Below, piece after piece: positions 37,144 through 43,690 of a stretch of DNA of 64,000 nucleotides. This DNA is from Psychromonas algarum (GTDB lineage Bacteria > Pseudomonadota > Gammaproteobacteria > Enterobacterales > Psychromonadaceae): NCBI RefSeq assembly GCF_004376845.1, contig NZ_SNUW01000003.1, positions 1 to 64,000 of the forward strand, read 5' to 3'. A model generated the notes under the pieces. That model was not told the origin of the DNA and made no database searches. It worked only from the letters and a program-made list of their open reading frames with translations. The stretch's first letter is position 1; each line of letters starts with the position of its first letter. The position numbers and the translations under genes are program-made.

Positions 37144-37392
37144 CTATGCTACAGACGTGCTACAGGTTTTCTGTAGCTCATAAAAAACTAAATCTTGCTT
37201 CCGTAATCGCTCGACCCTCAATGAATCTGTAGTTAACAAATCCGATTCGATTTGCTCTCTTAGCTCATCAGGTAAAAGCTTTAACAAACCATGTTTAAAA
37301 GTCGAATATTTTTCGACCCTGAAAATGCTATCGAAGATTTCATTTGATATCCCATACGCTTTAAATGCATTCTGATTTACTATGTATATCAT
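37144..37392 (-). CDS. Unknown 82-residue island protein (operon gene 4)
   Basis: A small soluble protein, not recognised. It begins MIYIVNQNAFKAYGISNEIF and contains FRVEKYSTFKHGLLKLLPDE; the pattern looks alpha/beta. The ATG overlaps the end of the 241-residue gene upstream by 4 bases, which indicates translational coupling. No toxin or antitoxin signature was seen. Confidence 0.6.
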   Translation of the reverse strand: MIYIVNQNAFKAYGISNEIFDSIFRVEKYSTFKHGLLKLLPDELREQIESDLLTTDSLRVERLRKQDLVFYELQKTCSTSVA

Positions 37393-38114
37393 CGTAAGCC
37401 TCCTGCAATTAATTGCTCCAGAGTAACTTTGTTGTCAACTATCCCGTAACTAACGTTAGTAGTGTTTTTAGTCGCGCTTGCAGTTTCAGTGATTTTTTCA
37501 GATTCAGATTCAAGCTCGTCCTCCAAACTCAATACCTCAACTAATCGCTTCAAAACAGACTCACTCAAGCTATCAATTACAATTTCTGCATGTACATCAA
37601 CTAACTCACCAGTCTCAACCAAATGAGCATCGTCTACAATATCAATTTCAAAATCTTCCGATTCTAAATTTAAATCAAGTCTTGTTGTGTAAACACCACC
37701 TGTTTCAGTAAAAGCAACCAGTCCAACTCTATGCTGATAATTCATTTTGTCTGTGTTGAAATATAATTCCATACCACTGTCATTATGTTTTTTTAGATAG
37801 CAAGATTCAGTTACGTAGTGCATTGATTCAGTTTCGCTAGGCTCAAAAACCCCCGATTCATTTATAGAATTGTCATTACTAATGAAGTAATTGCCACGAG
37901 CGTCCGCATTCACGTTTAATGAAAATCCAGTGCGAAATAGTGATTGATACTTTTTGCCAACTGAATTGTCATCAAGAAACAGAATTGATTTTCTTTCTTG
38001 ATTGAATCGGCCAATGACCTTATTCAAATCTCGTTTTTGAGCCGATTCCTTATCAGCAAATACGATTGATTTGTGAGACGGTTCAATTCCGCTAATTTCT
38101 TTTTCAATTTTCAT
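37389..38114 (-). CDS. Unknown 241-residue island protein (operon gene 3)
   Basis: The largest gene of the operon, 241 residues, not recognised. Residues about 1-60 are basic (SAQKRDLNKVIGRFNQERKS), about 65-165 are rich in beta-type residues (TGFSLNVNADARGNYFISND, RVGLVAFTETGGVYTTRLDL), and the rest is strongly acidic with a Ser/Thr/Glu-rich linker (EDELESESEKITETASATK) before a short C-terminal helix (VTLEQLIAGGLR). A beta-rich core with an acidic tail would fit a protein-interaction or single-strand-binding-type layout, but I can show no motif for that. It overlaps both neighbours by 4 bases. Confidence 0.6.
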   Translation of the reverse strand: MKIEKEISGIEPSHKSIVFADKESAQKRDLNKVIGRFNQERKSILFLDDNSVGKKYQSLFRTGFSLNVNADARGNYFISNDNSINESGVFEPSETESMHYVTESCYLKKHNDSGMELYFNTDKMNYQHRVGLVAFTETGGVYTTRLDLNLESEDFEIDIVDDAHLVETGELVDVHAEIVIDSLSESVLKRLVEVLSLEDELESESEKITETASATKNTTNVSYGIVDNKVTLEQLIAGGLR

Positions 38115-38383
38115 ATACTCAATTCCTCAGCTTGTACAACCTCAGTTTCTGCCAGACCAAATTCATCAACAAGCCTCGACACTTGCTCTAACATTTCTAC
38201 ACCACTTAGCTTTACGTACTGTTCTGTATTTGCGCATAACAAATACGTATCGGGTTCAATACTGTTATTGCCCACGACTACTAATGAACCCACTTTAGTT
38301 TTAATGACTATGAACCGACGTACCGCTTGTGCATGATATTCAATTTCTACACCGAACCGTTCTGATAATATTGATAACGACAT
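38111..38383 (-). CDS. Unknown 90-residue island protein (operon gene 2)
   Basis: A 90-residue soluble protein, not recognised. The N-terminal half is beta-like (VEIEYHAQAVRRFIVIKTKV, GSLVVVGNNS) and the C-terminal half a helix ending in an acidic tail (DEFGLAETEVVQAEELSI). Its ATG shares a base with the stop of the gene upstream, and its end overlaps the next start, so it is coupled on both sides. Confidence 0.6.
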   Translation of the reverse strand: MSLSILSERFGVEIEYHAQAVRRFIVIKTKVGSLVVVGNNSIEPDTYLLCANTEQYVKLSGVEMLEQVSRLVDEFGLAETEVVQAEELSI

Positions 38384-38703
38384 TATTTTGCCCCTAGACG
38401 TTCGAGCATGATTTTCGAGACCAATTTCTTAGTTGAATTTTTAGTTAACTGTGATTGAGTTTCATCTAGAAGATTATCGCTGATATCACGATACATTTTT
38501 GCAAGCGCCTTGTTATCAACTCCTAATTTGTTTGTCGTTTTGAATTCAAGTAGAAAACTTGCCTCGTTTCTTACTTTATTCTCTGCTAACTCAGCCATAA
38601 GATTTGAGAACGATTTAACAGCCTTTCGGCTCTCATTAATTTTGTCTTTATTTTTTCTGTAGTGCTTTAAGCTTGATAAGCGTGATTGCTCTTGATTTGT
38701 CAT
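38383..38703 (-). CDS. Unknown basic 106-residue island protein (operon gene 1)
   Basis: First gene of the minus-strand operon, facing the parB-like gene across about 330 non-coding bases. The protein is basic and helical: RLSSLKHYRKNKDKINESRK at the start, then FSNLMAELAENKVRNEASFL, and a Lys/Arg-rich end (TKKLVSKIMLERLG). It could bind nucleic acid, but no helix-turn-helix is clear. Being promoter-proximal and basic, it is the best candidate for a regulator of its own operon. Confidence 0.6.
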   Translation of the reverse strand: MTNQEQSRLSSLKHYRKNKDKINESRKAVKSFSNLMAELAENKVRNEASFLLEFKTTNKLGVDNKALAKMYRDISDNLLDETQSQLTKNSTKKLVSKIMLERLGAK

Positions 38704-38865
38704 TTATGCCCCTTTGTTACATCTATTTAGTGATGTAATCAGACGCTTGACAGTAGATATGAGTAACTGCATTAACCAAGAGTGAATCAGCGTTAGAATC
38801 GATAGTAGGTCGCATACGCCGTAGGCGTTGTTGCTTCGCAACTTAAGCATACAAACGTAATGATT

Positions 38866-38914
38866 TAGGTTCCAGATAGAGTGCTACTTATATAGTAACT
38901 TTAAGTGGAGCCTA
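38866..38914 (+). repeat. 49-bp repeat, left copy (inverted pair)
   Basis: Begins TAGGTTCCAGATAGAGTG and ends TTTAAGTGGAGCCTA, so its own ends are inverted repeats. It matches the copy at 40574-40622 in opposite orientation at 47 of 49 positions. Its centre CTACTTATATAGTA is nearly palindromic and TATA-rich, so it could be a promoter or an operator. Confidence 0.95.
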
Positions 38915-38990
38915 ATTAGTTGCTACGCAACAATGCCTGCGGCATATCATTTTATGAATTCACTTTAGACGCTTGCGTCACCGTGATACT

Positions 38991-39026
38991 CTCGTGAGAA
39001 AATACACGTACGTACTTTTTCACGAG
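38991..39026 (+). promoter_or_regulatory. Hairpin covering the parB ribosome site
   Basis: CTCGTGA at 38991-38997 pairs with TCACGAG at 39020-39026. The right arm contains the GAGG ribosome site, five bases before the parB ATG, so folding would hide it. The loop holds the palindrome GTACGTAC. Confidence 0.55.
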
Positions 39027-39031
39027 GCAAT

Positions 39032-39847
39032 ATGAAACAAGCATTTATAAACGTCAACAAACTACTTGTACCCAAGAATCGAGAGCGAAAAGTTAATATC
39101 GCTAAGGTTAAAGAATTAGCAAAATCAATTCATACGCTAGGGCTAATTAGCCCTATCGTGGTTAGTCGAGACAAAAGGACCGTCGTTGCTGGCGCGCATC
39201 GAGTCGAGGCATGCAAGCTTCTTGAAATAGAGGAAATAGAGGCGCGCATTATTCTATCCGAGCAAGATGCAAAGCTGGTTGAAATTGATGAAAATTTTAA
39301 ACGAAATGATTTAAAGCCAGCAGAGCGCAAAGACCACGCAGTTAAGCGCATGAGTGAAATTATATTGAGAATTCGTGAAACTGAGAGTGACGAGGTTATT
39401 CGAAAAGCTATCCAAGAGAATGTCGACAACAAGAATTTGAGCGCAGATGATTTCAAAGAGGCTCTTGATATTGCTACTGGCTGGGCTTCGTTAGAATCCA
39501 ATACCAAGCCAAAGGTAAAAGAGGCAGTAAAGAAAGCTGAGCGTTGCGTTAAAAAGCTGGCCGAAGACATTGTAATGGGTGAATTGGGGCTGTCGCGACG
39601 ATACCTCAGGGATGCGGTGAAAACAGAAAAGAAAGTTGCAGTTGGTGACACTCCTCGAATTTACTTTGATGACCCGAAGCCAGAAGAGATGGAGGCGCAG
39701 GTTAAATTATTAACTGGTACAGCAATGAAAAAGGTAAGGCGATTAGGTAAAGAATTGCGTGCAGAGTTAAATGAAATCAATAGCAGTGATGCTAAAGAAC
39801 TTGAGACGTTGATTGCTCAAATAGAAAGGATTGGGGGTTTAACATGA
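39032..39847 (+). CDS. ParB/Srx-fold protein
   Basis: A 271-residue protein with an N-terminal ParB/sulfiredoxin-type domain: the start FINVNKLLVPKNRERKVNIA, then IHTLGLISPIVVSRDKRTVV and the nucleotide-site motif AGAHRVEACKLL (G-x-H-R), followed by LKPAERKDHAVKRM. The remaining 150 residues are Lys-rich and helical, without the usual KorB/Spo0J dimer domain that I could identify. ParB-fold proteins act in plasmid partition, as CTPases, or as nucleases; which applies here is not settled, and no parA is adjacent. The stop overlaps the next start (ATGA), coupling it to the clamp-like gene. Confidence 0.85.
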   Translation: MKQAFINVNKLLVPKNRERKVNIAKVKELAKSIHTLGLISPIVVSRDKRTVVAGAHRVEACKLLEIEEIEARIILSEQDAKLVEIDENFKRNDLKPAERKDHAVKRMSEIILRIRETESDEVIRKAIQENVDNKNLSADDFKEALDIATGWASLESNTKPKVKEAVKKAERCVKKLAEDIVMGELGLSRRYLRDAVKTEKKVAVGDTPRIYFDDPKPEEMEAQVKLLTGTAMKKVRRLGKELRAELNEINSSDAKELETLIAQIERIGGLT

Positions 39848-40497
39848 TAATTACAGCAAGAATTCTTGATGTGTTGAAAGCGTTTAGCAAGATTAACATG
39901 AGCCTTTATATGGAAAAGAATGGCGTACTGGCAACCAAGAACTTGAACGGTGGCGTCTACGCCAAGGTCAATTTCCCTGTTCAAATAGATAACGATTACG
40001 GAATTTATGATTTGCCAGAATTCATTGACAGGTGCTACTCAGGCTCAGAGTTGCAAATCAACGGCACCGATATCACAATTGACCGGAGCACAACAGCTAA
40101 GCTACACAGCGCAGACAAAAGCGTGATTGTCAGCCCTAAACCCATAGAAATGAAGTTATTTGAGAATATATCACCTTCAATTTTTGAGATGAATATCAAC
40201 GGCGCACTGGTAAAGGAAATTAAAAAGCATAAACATCATAACCTTGTGATTAGCGCCAGTGCAAACACTGTTCGTGCGACCATTGTAGATTATGGGCTCA
40301 GAAATGAAGTAATGCGACTGGCAGAAGCACCGCGAACAACTCCCGATTTCTCAGTAAACGTATCGACAAACAATCTAATGCACCTGCCTAGTGAAGATAC
40401 TAGGGTTCGAATTACAAAAGTTGGAGTCATTCTTTTTGAATCAAAAAACATTCAGTCCATGGTGATTGCCCAAGCTTGCAAGCACCCTTACCTATAA
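39844..40497 (+). CDS. Sliding-clamp-like protein, phage T4 gp45 type
   Basis: A 217-residue protein that, compared from memory with T4 gp45 (228 residues), matches over the first domain: LKAFSKINMSLYMEKNGVL, then LNGGVYAKVNFPVQIDNDYG, IYDLPEFID, and the domain-end ADKSVIVSPKPIEMK. gp45 has LKNFATIN, NGTTYAEANI, IYDLNGFL and a VVAPNKPI end in the same order and spacing. Residues about 100-217 would be the second clamp domain (FEMNINGALVKEIKKH, FSVNVSTNNLMHLPSED). T4-type clamps are trimeric processivity factors that also activate late transcription. No polymerase or clamp-loader gene is present in the island. The gene overlaps parB by 4 bases. The call is by eye and should be tested by profile search. 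Confidence 0.6.
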   Translation: MIITARILDVLKAFSKINMSLYMEKNGVLATKNLNGGVYAKVNFPVQIDNDYGIYDLPEFIDRCYSGSELQINGTDITIDRSTTAKLHSADKSVIVSPKPIEMKLFENISPSIFEMNINGALVKEIKKHKHHNLVISASANTVRATIVDYGLRNEVMRLAEAPRTTPDFSVNVSTNNLMHLPSEDTRVRITKVGVILFESKNIQSMVIAQACKHPYL

Positions 40498-40509
40498 GTA
40501 ACGGCTTGC

Positions 40510-40747
40510 CGTCCGTGCGTAGCACGTTTACTTCTGAGTGTTTACGCTTGACGTGCTGTTTTCATAACGATTTTAGGTTCCACTTAAAGTTACTATATAA
40601 GTAGTACTCTATCTGGAACCTAATTTAGAGGCTTCGCCTCGCGCTACGCGCACAAACCCTAATTAGAAATGGTTCTGAATAATCCATTGAAGCGTAGCGT
40701 TAATTGACGACGCAGTCGTCCGTGCGTAGCACGTTTACTTCTAAGTG
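40510..40747. repeat. 31-bp direct repeat pair
   Basis: Copies at 40510-40540 and 40717-40747 differ at one of 31 positions. Each contains the hairpin CGTGC-gta-GCACG followed by TTTACTTCTRAGTG. Confidence 0.9.
40574..40622 (-). repeat. 49-bp repeat, right copy (inverted pair)
   Basis: Inverted copy of 38866-38914. It starts TAGGTTCCACTTAAAG and ends TCTATCTGGAACCTA, with perfect 9-base inverted ends. Together the two copies bracket exactly the parB and clamp-like genes with their leader. Confidence 0.95.
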
Positions 40748-40821
40748 ACGTGCTGTTTACGTTTGAGTCGCTCCGCTCCGCGCTACGCGCGCAAACTCTA
40801 ATTATAAATGGTTCTGAATAA
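40641..40821. repeat. 42-bp direct repeat pair
   Basis: Copies at about 40641-40682 and 40780-40821 differ at three of 42 positions. Each begins with the hairpin GCGCTACGCGC and ends AAATGGTTCTGAATAA. Confidence 0.9.
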
Positions 40822-40913
40822 CTCTATATTTTAATCTTTTGATTTTAAGAGTTCGGCCTATTCGCGTAATTAGTTTTATAGTGGCTCAACCGCCTGCTAT
40901 CACTGAGCCGAGA

Positions 40914-40955
40914 GGAATAGAGTGTCGTACTTTTGGAATAGAGTGTCGTACTTTT
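40914..40955 (+). repeat. Iteron-like 21-bp tandem repeat, two perfect copies
   Basis: Two identical, directly adjacent 21-base units (40914-40934, 40935-40955), each starting GGAATAGAGTGTCGTAC and ending TTTT. They are about 255 bases before the next gene. The spacing of two helical turns suits an initiator or repressor binding site. Confidence 0.9.
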
Positions 40956-41088
40956 TTTAACTCAATATAGCTAACTTGTGCGCTTGCTCAGTTTGTTTAC
41001 TACCTTCCGAACCCCTAGTAAAATAAGACTTCAATTAGCTACTAAATAGATTAGTAGTCACTTCCGACTACCTAATCTAAATTCTTCG

Positions 41089-41170
41089 ATATCATTAGAA
41101 TGCGTACTGCATTTGATACTTCCAGTGTCTACCGCGTAATAACGTCAATTATTACGCATTCTAATGATAT
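41089..41170 (+). promoter_or_regulatory. Nested, mutually exclusive hairpins upstream of gene 41210
   Basis: A perfect 18-base inverted repeat (ATATCATTAGAATGCGTA at 41089-41106 and its complement at 41153-41170) surrounds a second perfect stem GCGTAATAA/TTATTACGC (41134-41142, 41149-41157). The two stems share bases 41153-41157, so only one can form at a time. A third hairpin with a bulge (GATTAGTAGTC/GACTACCTAATC) lies at about 41049-41078. Confidence 0.85.
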
Positions 41171-41209
41171 TGACCTTGTTGACGCAGGGATGGAATCCAC
41201 TGGAATAAA

Positions 41210-41893
41210 ATGAACTATCAAATATTCGCGAACTTAACCATCACTCGCGGTCAAAATAAAAAACAAGAATGGAAATCGTTCTACACCGTAAAATCTCTAA
41301 AGCTCAGAAACAAAAAAACAAAACAATATATCGAACTATCTGACGAATCGTTAAACAAGCAAATGCGCGGCCTAAACTTATCTAAATCTCGCCGTGATAG
41401 CTTAAATAGACGTATCCGAAAAATGGCCAGTGATAACTTAATCGACTTATCTGAATTCAAAGTGCATCTGCAATCGAAAGGTAAAACTATATCAGTATGG
41501 TTCGTAAAGAAGACTCAGGAACTCCAAAATATCACTATCGAAACGCACGTAATCGAAGAACGTCAAAAATCCAAAAATAGAGAATATATAGTATTCCATG
41601 ACTACGAGACTTTAAAGGTGGACCAAATGAACGCTAAAACTAAATCGATTGTTTTTAACTTAAACACTTTAGAAAAAGAAGAAAATCGTGGCTGGAAGCT
41701 TGGTAAATTACGTAAAAACGCGACATTAGAAGAAAACACAGAGAAGACGAATGAAATCATTGAAACTGTTAATACATTAACTGATAAATCAGAACAAATG
41801 GAGTCCACATTACAGGAAATGGAAGCGCGTATACGCGCTGAGTTTGAAGAAAAAATGAATTTAATGAGAGCGCAGATGCAAGAAGGCATGTAA
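41210..41893 (+). CDS. Unknown island protein with C-terminal coiled coil, possible replication protein
   Basis: A 227-residue protein, not recognised. The first 110 residues are basic and could include a winged-helix: LSKSRRDSLNRRIRKMASDN followed by LIDLSEFKVHLQSKGKTISV and VWFVKK. The centre contains NREYIVFHDYETLKVD. Residues about 175-227 form a coiled coil (TNEIIETVNTLTDKSEQMES, RAEFEEKMNLMRAQMQEG). Its position behind iteron-like repeats and alternative hairpins would suit a plasmid initiator with a leader-controlled level, but I see no Rep family signature. There is no strong Shine-Dalgarno; CACTGGAATAAA precedes the ATG. A terminator follows. Confidence 0.7.
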   Translation: MNYQIFANLTITRGQNKKQEWKSFYTVKSLKLRNKKTKQYIELSDESLNKQMRGLNLSKSRRDSLNRRIRKMASDNLIDLSEFKVHLQSKGKTISVWFVKKTQELQNITIETHVIEERQKSKNREYIVFHDYETLKVDQMNAKTKSIVFNLNTLEKEENRGWKLGKLRKNATLEENTEKTNEIIETVNTLTDKSEQMESTLQEMEARIRAEFEEKMNLMRAQMQEGM

Positions 41894-42016
41894 TTGTTAA
41901 AATGCATTATTAAGCGGCATTTCCGCATACTAACTAAGACAAAGATTTTATGAACACTAAATATTTTTGTATTCACTGCTTATTGATACAACAGCATTAA
42001 CACCCATTATGCTTTA

Positions 42017-42050
42017 AAAAAGCCGATTCATTAATTTGAATCGGCTTTTT
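42017..42050. terminator. Bidirectional terminator
   Basis: A perfect 14-bp stem AAAAAGCCGATTCA/TGAATCGGCTTTTT with a 6-base loop, between the plus-strand gene at 41210 and the convergent recombinase gene. Confidence 0.9.
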
Positions 42051-42122
42051 CGTCTAGAGTTTTAAACTCTTTTGATAAATGCTTTATTCTGCTGACACGA
42101 TTTGCCGTATCAGACTTACGAA

Positions 42123-43634
42123 CTAATCGACATATTCAAAATCTTCAACACCAACAAGAAGGCTAGCAATCTCCTTTAAAAGCTTCTCGCTATCGTGCGT
42201 ACCTAATAACGTAGAGTTACCAACTCCGTGGCGTTGCTCTAATGTACGGATAATTCTATGACCATTTTTCTGTATGCAAGTAAGCTTAAAAACAGCTCCA
42301 GTTTTTCCATACTTACGTAGGAAAAGCACTTCAACTTTATCAATCAATTTTCTGAAAGTAGCGTTCTGCTCTTGGGCATCCTCTAATTCAAACACTTTTT
42401 TGTATTCAACTTCCACTTCTGTGCTTTGCTTTTCATCTTCATCTTTGCTTTCTTCAATAAGTCGCTCTAATCGACTTATCTCAGCATTAGAACGCCTCGC
42501 GGCTTTTAAGTCTTTATTGTTTCTCGCATCAGATAATAGCTCTTCTTCAAACTGTTGTTGCTCTATTAGCTCAACGGTTTTTGATATATATCCTTTCTTT
42601 ATTGTGTAGCTCATTCCAGAAAGCATTTGCTTCATTAACAAATCTGGTTCACGTATTAAATGGACGTTCTGACATCGCCCTTCTGTTGCACCGATGCATT
42701 TTCTATACATGACTTTTTTCCCATTATACGCACTTGTTCTTTGCACCATCCCAGACCCACAATCGGCACAGCGCATTATTCCTGTAAAAGCACTTTTCTT
42801 GGATATCCTGCCAGTTTTCTTCTGCTGTAGGCTCTGCCAACTTTCAAAGTTAGTGAGCGGAGGAAACATATCAGGCACTTTCTTTATCGGTTTCATTTCA
42901 CCGCTACCAGTCGTATCGTAATAGACTTTTGCACCATATAAAGCGTGGTTCTTAATGGTCTGCCTTACAATCGAACCACCCCAACCTTTTCCAGATAACC
43001 CCCCTGGTAGAAGCTTGTTCAACTCTTTTGCAATAGTCTGGTTGCTATTACCTTTCAGCTTACCCTCAAGCATTACACTGGCATATTCGGCTTTGTCGTT
43101 TAAAGTCGGTATACCACCAACTAACTTTATCCAGAAAGGCAACTTACCTTTTATTATGTTGTTCTCAACAAGTCGTGATTTGGCATTTTTTATTAGGTTA
43201 GACTTTCGCTCACTTTCTTGCATTGCGCGGTCAGCATCTAACAATAGTGGCAGAACAGGCCCAAGATTTGTCATTGTTGTTTTGTTGTAGATTTGCCCAG
43301 TGTCGAGCATTACGATATTTACATTTAAGTCGACCAAGTCATTTACAAGGTCCAAAGCGTGTTGGTATCCTCGTCTAGTTAGTCGGTCTGTATTTTCAAA
43401 TAAGACGTAATCAACTGACACTCTATGGCTTTCTATTGCGTCAACTAAATCAACTAAAGCCGGACGCTTACCACCTTCTTTAAAAGCAGACACGCCTAAA
43501 TCATTGAATGTCTCTTCTATAAGTTCAACATCGTTGTACTTGCACCATTCCTTGGCTTTTTGAGTTTGTCGTAGGACTGAATCGCCCTGTTCTTGTTTGA
43601 GAGTAGAAAATCGTATGTAGAGTAAAGCTTTCAT
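42123..43634 (-). CDS. Large serine recombinase, probable integrase of the island
   Basis: A 503-residue large serine recombinase. The catalytic domain starts MKALLYIRFSTLKQEQGDS (Ser10) with DYVLFENTDRLTRRGYQHAL. A recombinase domain follows (SVMLEGKLKGNSNQTIAKEL, GGSIVRQTIKNHALYGAKVY), then a zinc-ribbon (FTGIMRCADCGSGMV, YRKCIGATEGRCQ) and a coiled coil at about 385-430 (ISRLERLIEESKDEDEKQST). Such enzymes integrate phages and mobile islands between short attP/attB sites. It lies at the right end of the island, as integrases usually do. No separate excision factor was identified. Confidence 0.92.
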   Translation of the reverse strand: MKALLYIRFSTLKQEQGDSVLRQTQKAKEWCKYNDVELIEETFNDLGVSAFKEGGKRPALVDLVDAIESHRVSVDYVLFENTDRLTRRGYQHALDLVNDLVDLNVNIVMLDTGQIYNKTTMTNLGPVLPLLLDADRAMQESERKSNLIKNAKSRLVENNIIKGKLPFWIKLVGGIPTLNDKAEYASVMLEGKLKGNSNQTIAKELNKLLPGGLSGKGWGGSIVRQTIKNHALYGAKVYYDTTGSGEMKPIKKVPDMFPPLTNFESWQSLQQKKTGRISKKSAFTGIMRCADCGSGMVQRTSAYNGKKVMYRKCIGATEGRCQNVHLIREPDLLMKQMLSGMSYTIKKGYISKTVELIEQQQFEEELLSDARNNKDLKAARRSNAEISRLERLIEESKDEDEKQSTEVEVEYKKVFELEDAQEQNATFRKLIDKVEVLFLRKYGKTGAVFKLTCIQKNGHRIIRTLEQRHGVGNSTLLGTHDSEKLLKEIASLLVGVEDFEYVD

Positions 43635-43690
43635 ATTGGCAACCTAATCAGTGGTATATTCGAAAAGCACATTAGCGAAGCCAGTTTACT

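Larger units (their letters stand above)
38704..39031. promoter_or_regulatory. Divergent control region with hairpin cluster
   Basis: Non-coding region between the minus-strand operon and parB. It contains short hairpins with 5-bp stems: ACGCC-gta-GGCGT (38816-38828), GTTGC-ttc-GCAAC (38830-38842), GTTGC-tac-GCAAC (38919-38931), ATGCC-tgc-GGCAT (38933-38945), GACGC-tt-GCGTC (38968-38979). One 49-bp repeat (38866-38914) and a hairpin over the parB ribosome site (38991-39026) also lie here. Promoters for both directions must be in it but cannot be fixed by eye. Confidence 0.75.
40498..41209. other. Non-coding region with hairpins, direct repeats and origin-like features
   Basis: A gene-free stretch of 711 bases. 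It holds hairpins ACGGC-tt-GCCGT (40501-40512), CGTGC-gta-GCACG (40514-40526 and 40721-40733), GAGGC-ttc-GCCTC (40628-40640), GCGC-tac-GCGC (40641-40651), GACGAC-gca-GTCGTC (40706-40720) and CGCGC-tac-GCGCG (40779-40791). It also holds the second 49-bp repeat, two direct-repeat pairs, a 21-bp tandem repeat, and larger inverted repeats before the gene at 41210. This combination is what a replication origin or control region of a plasmid-like element might look like. Confidence 0.7.

Noticed and set aside
39130-39651. Open frame of 173 codons opposite parB
   Set aside because: Ser/Arg-rich shadow of the ParB-like gene, which has clear family motifs on the plus strand.
41602-41976. Open frame of 124 codons on the minus strand
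   Set aside because: It lies opposite the coiled-coil gene at 41210, is Phe/Ser-rich as expected of an antisense shadow, and has no ribosome site.
42274-43290. Three plus-strand open frames inside the recombinase gene
   Set aside because: Shadows of the large serine recombinase; composition is antisense-like and no starts are supported.
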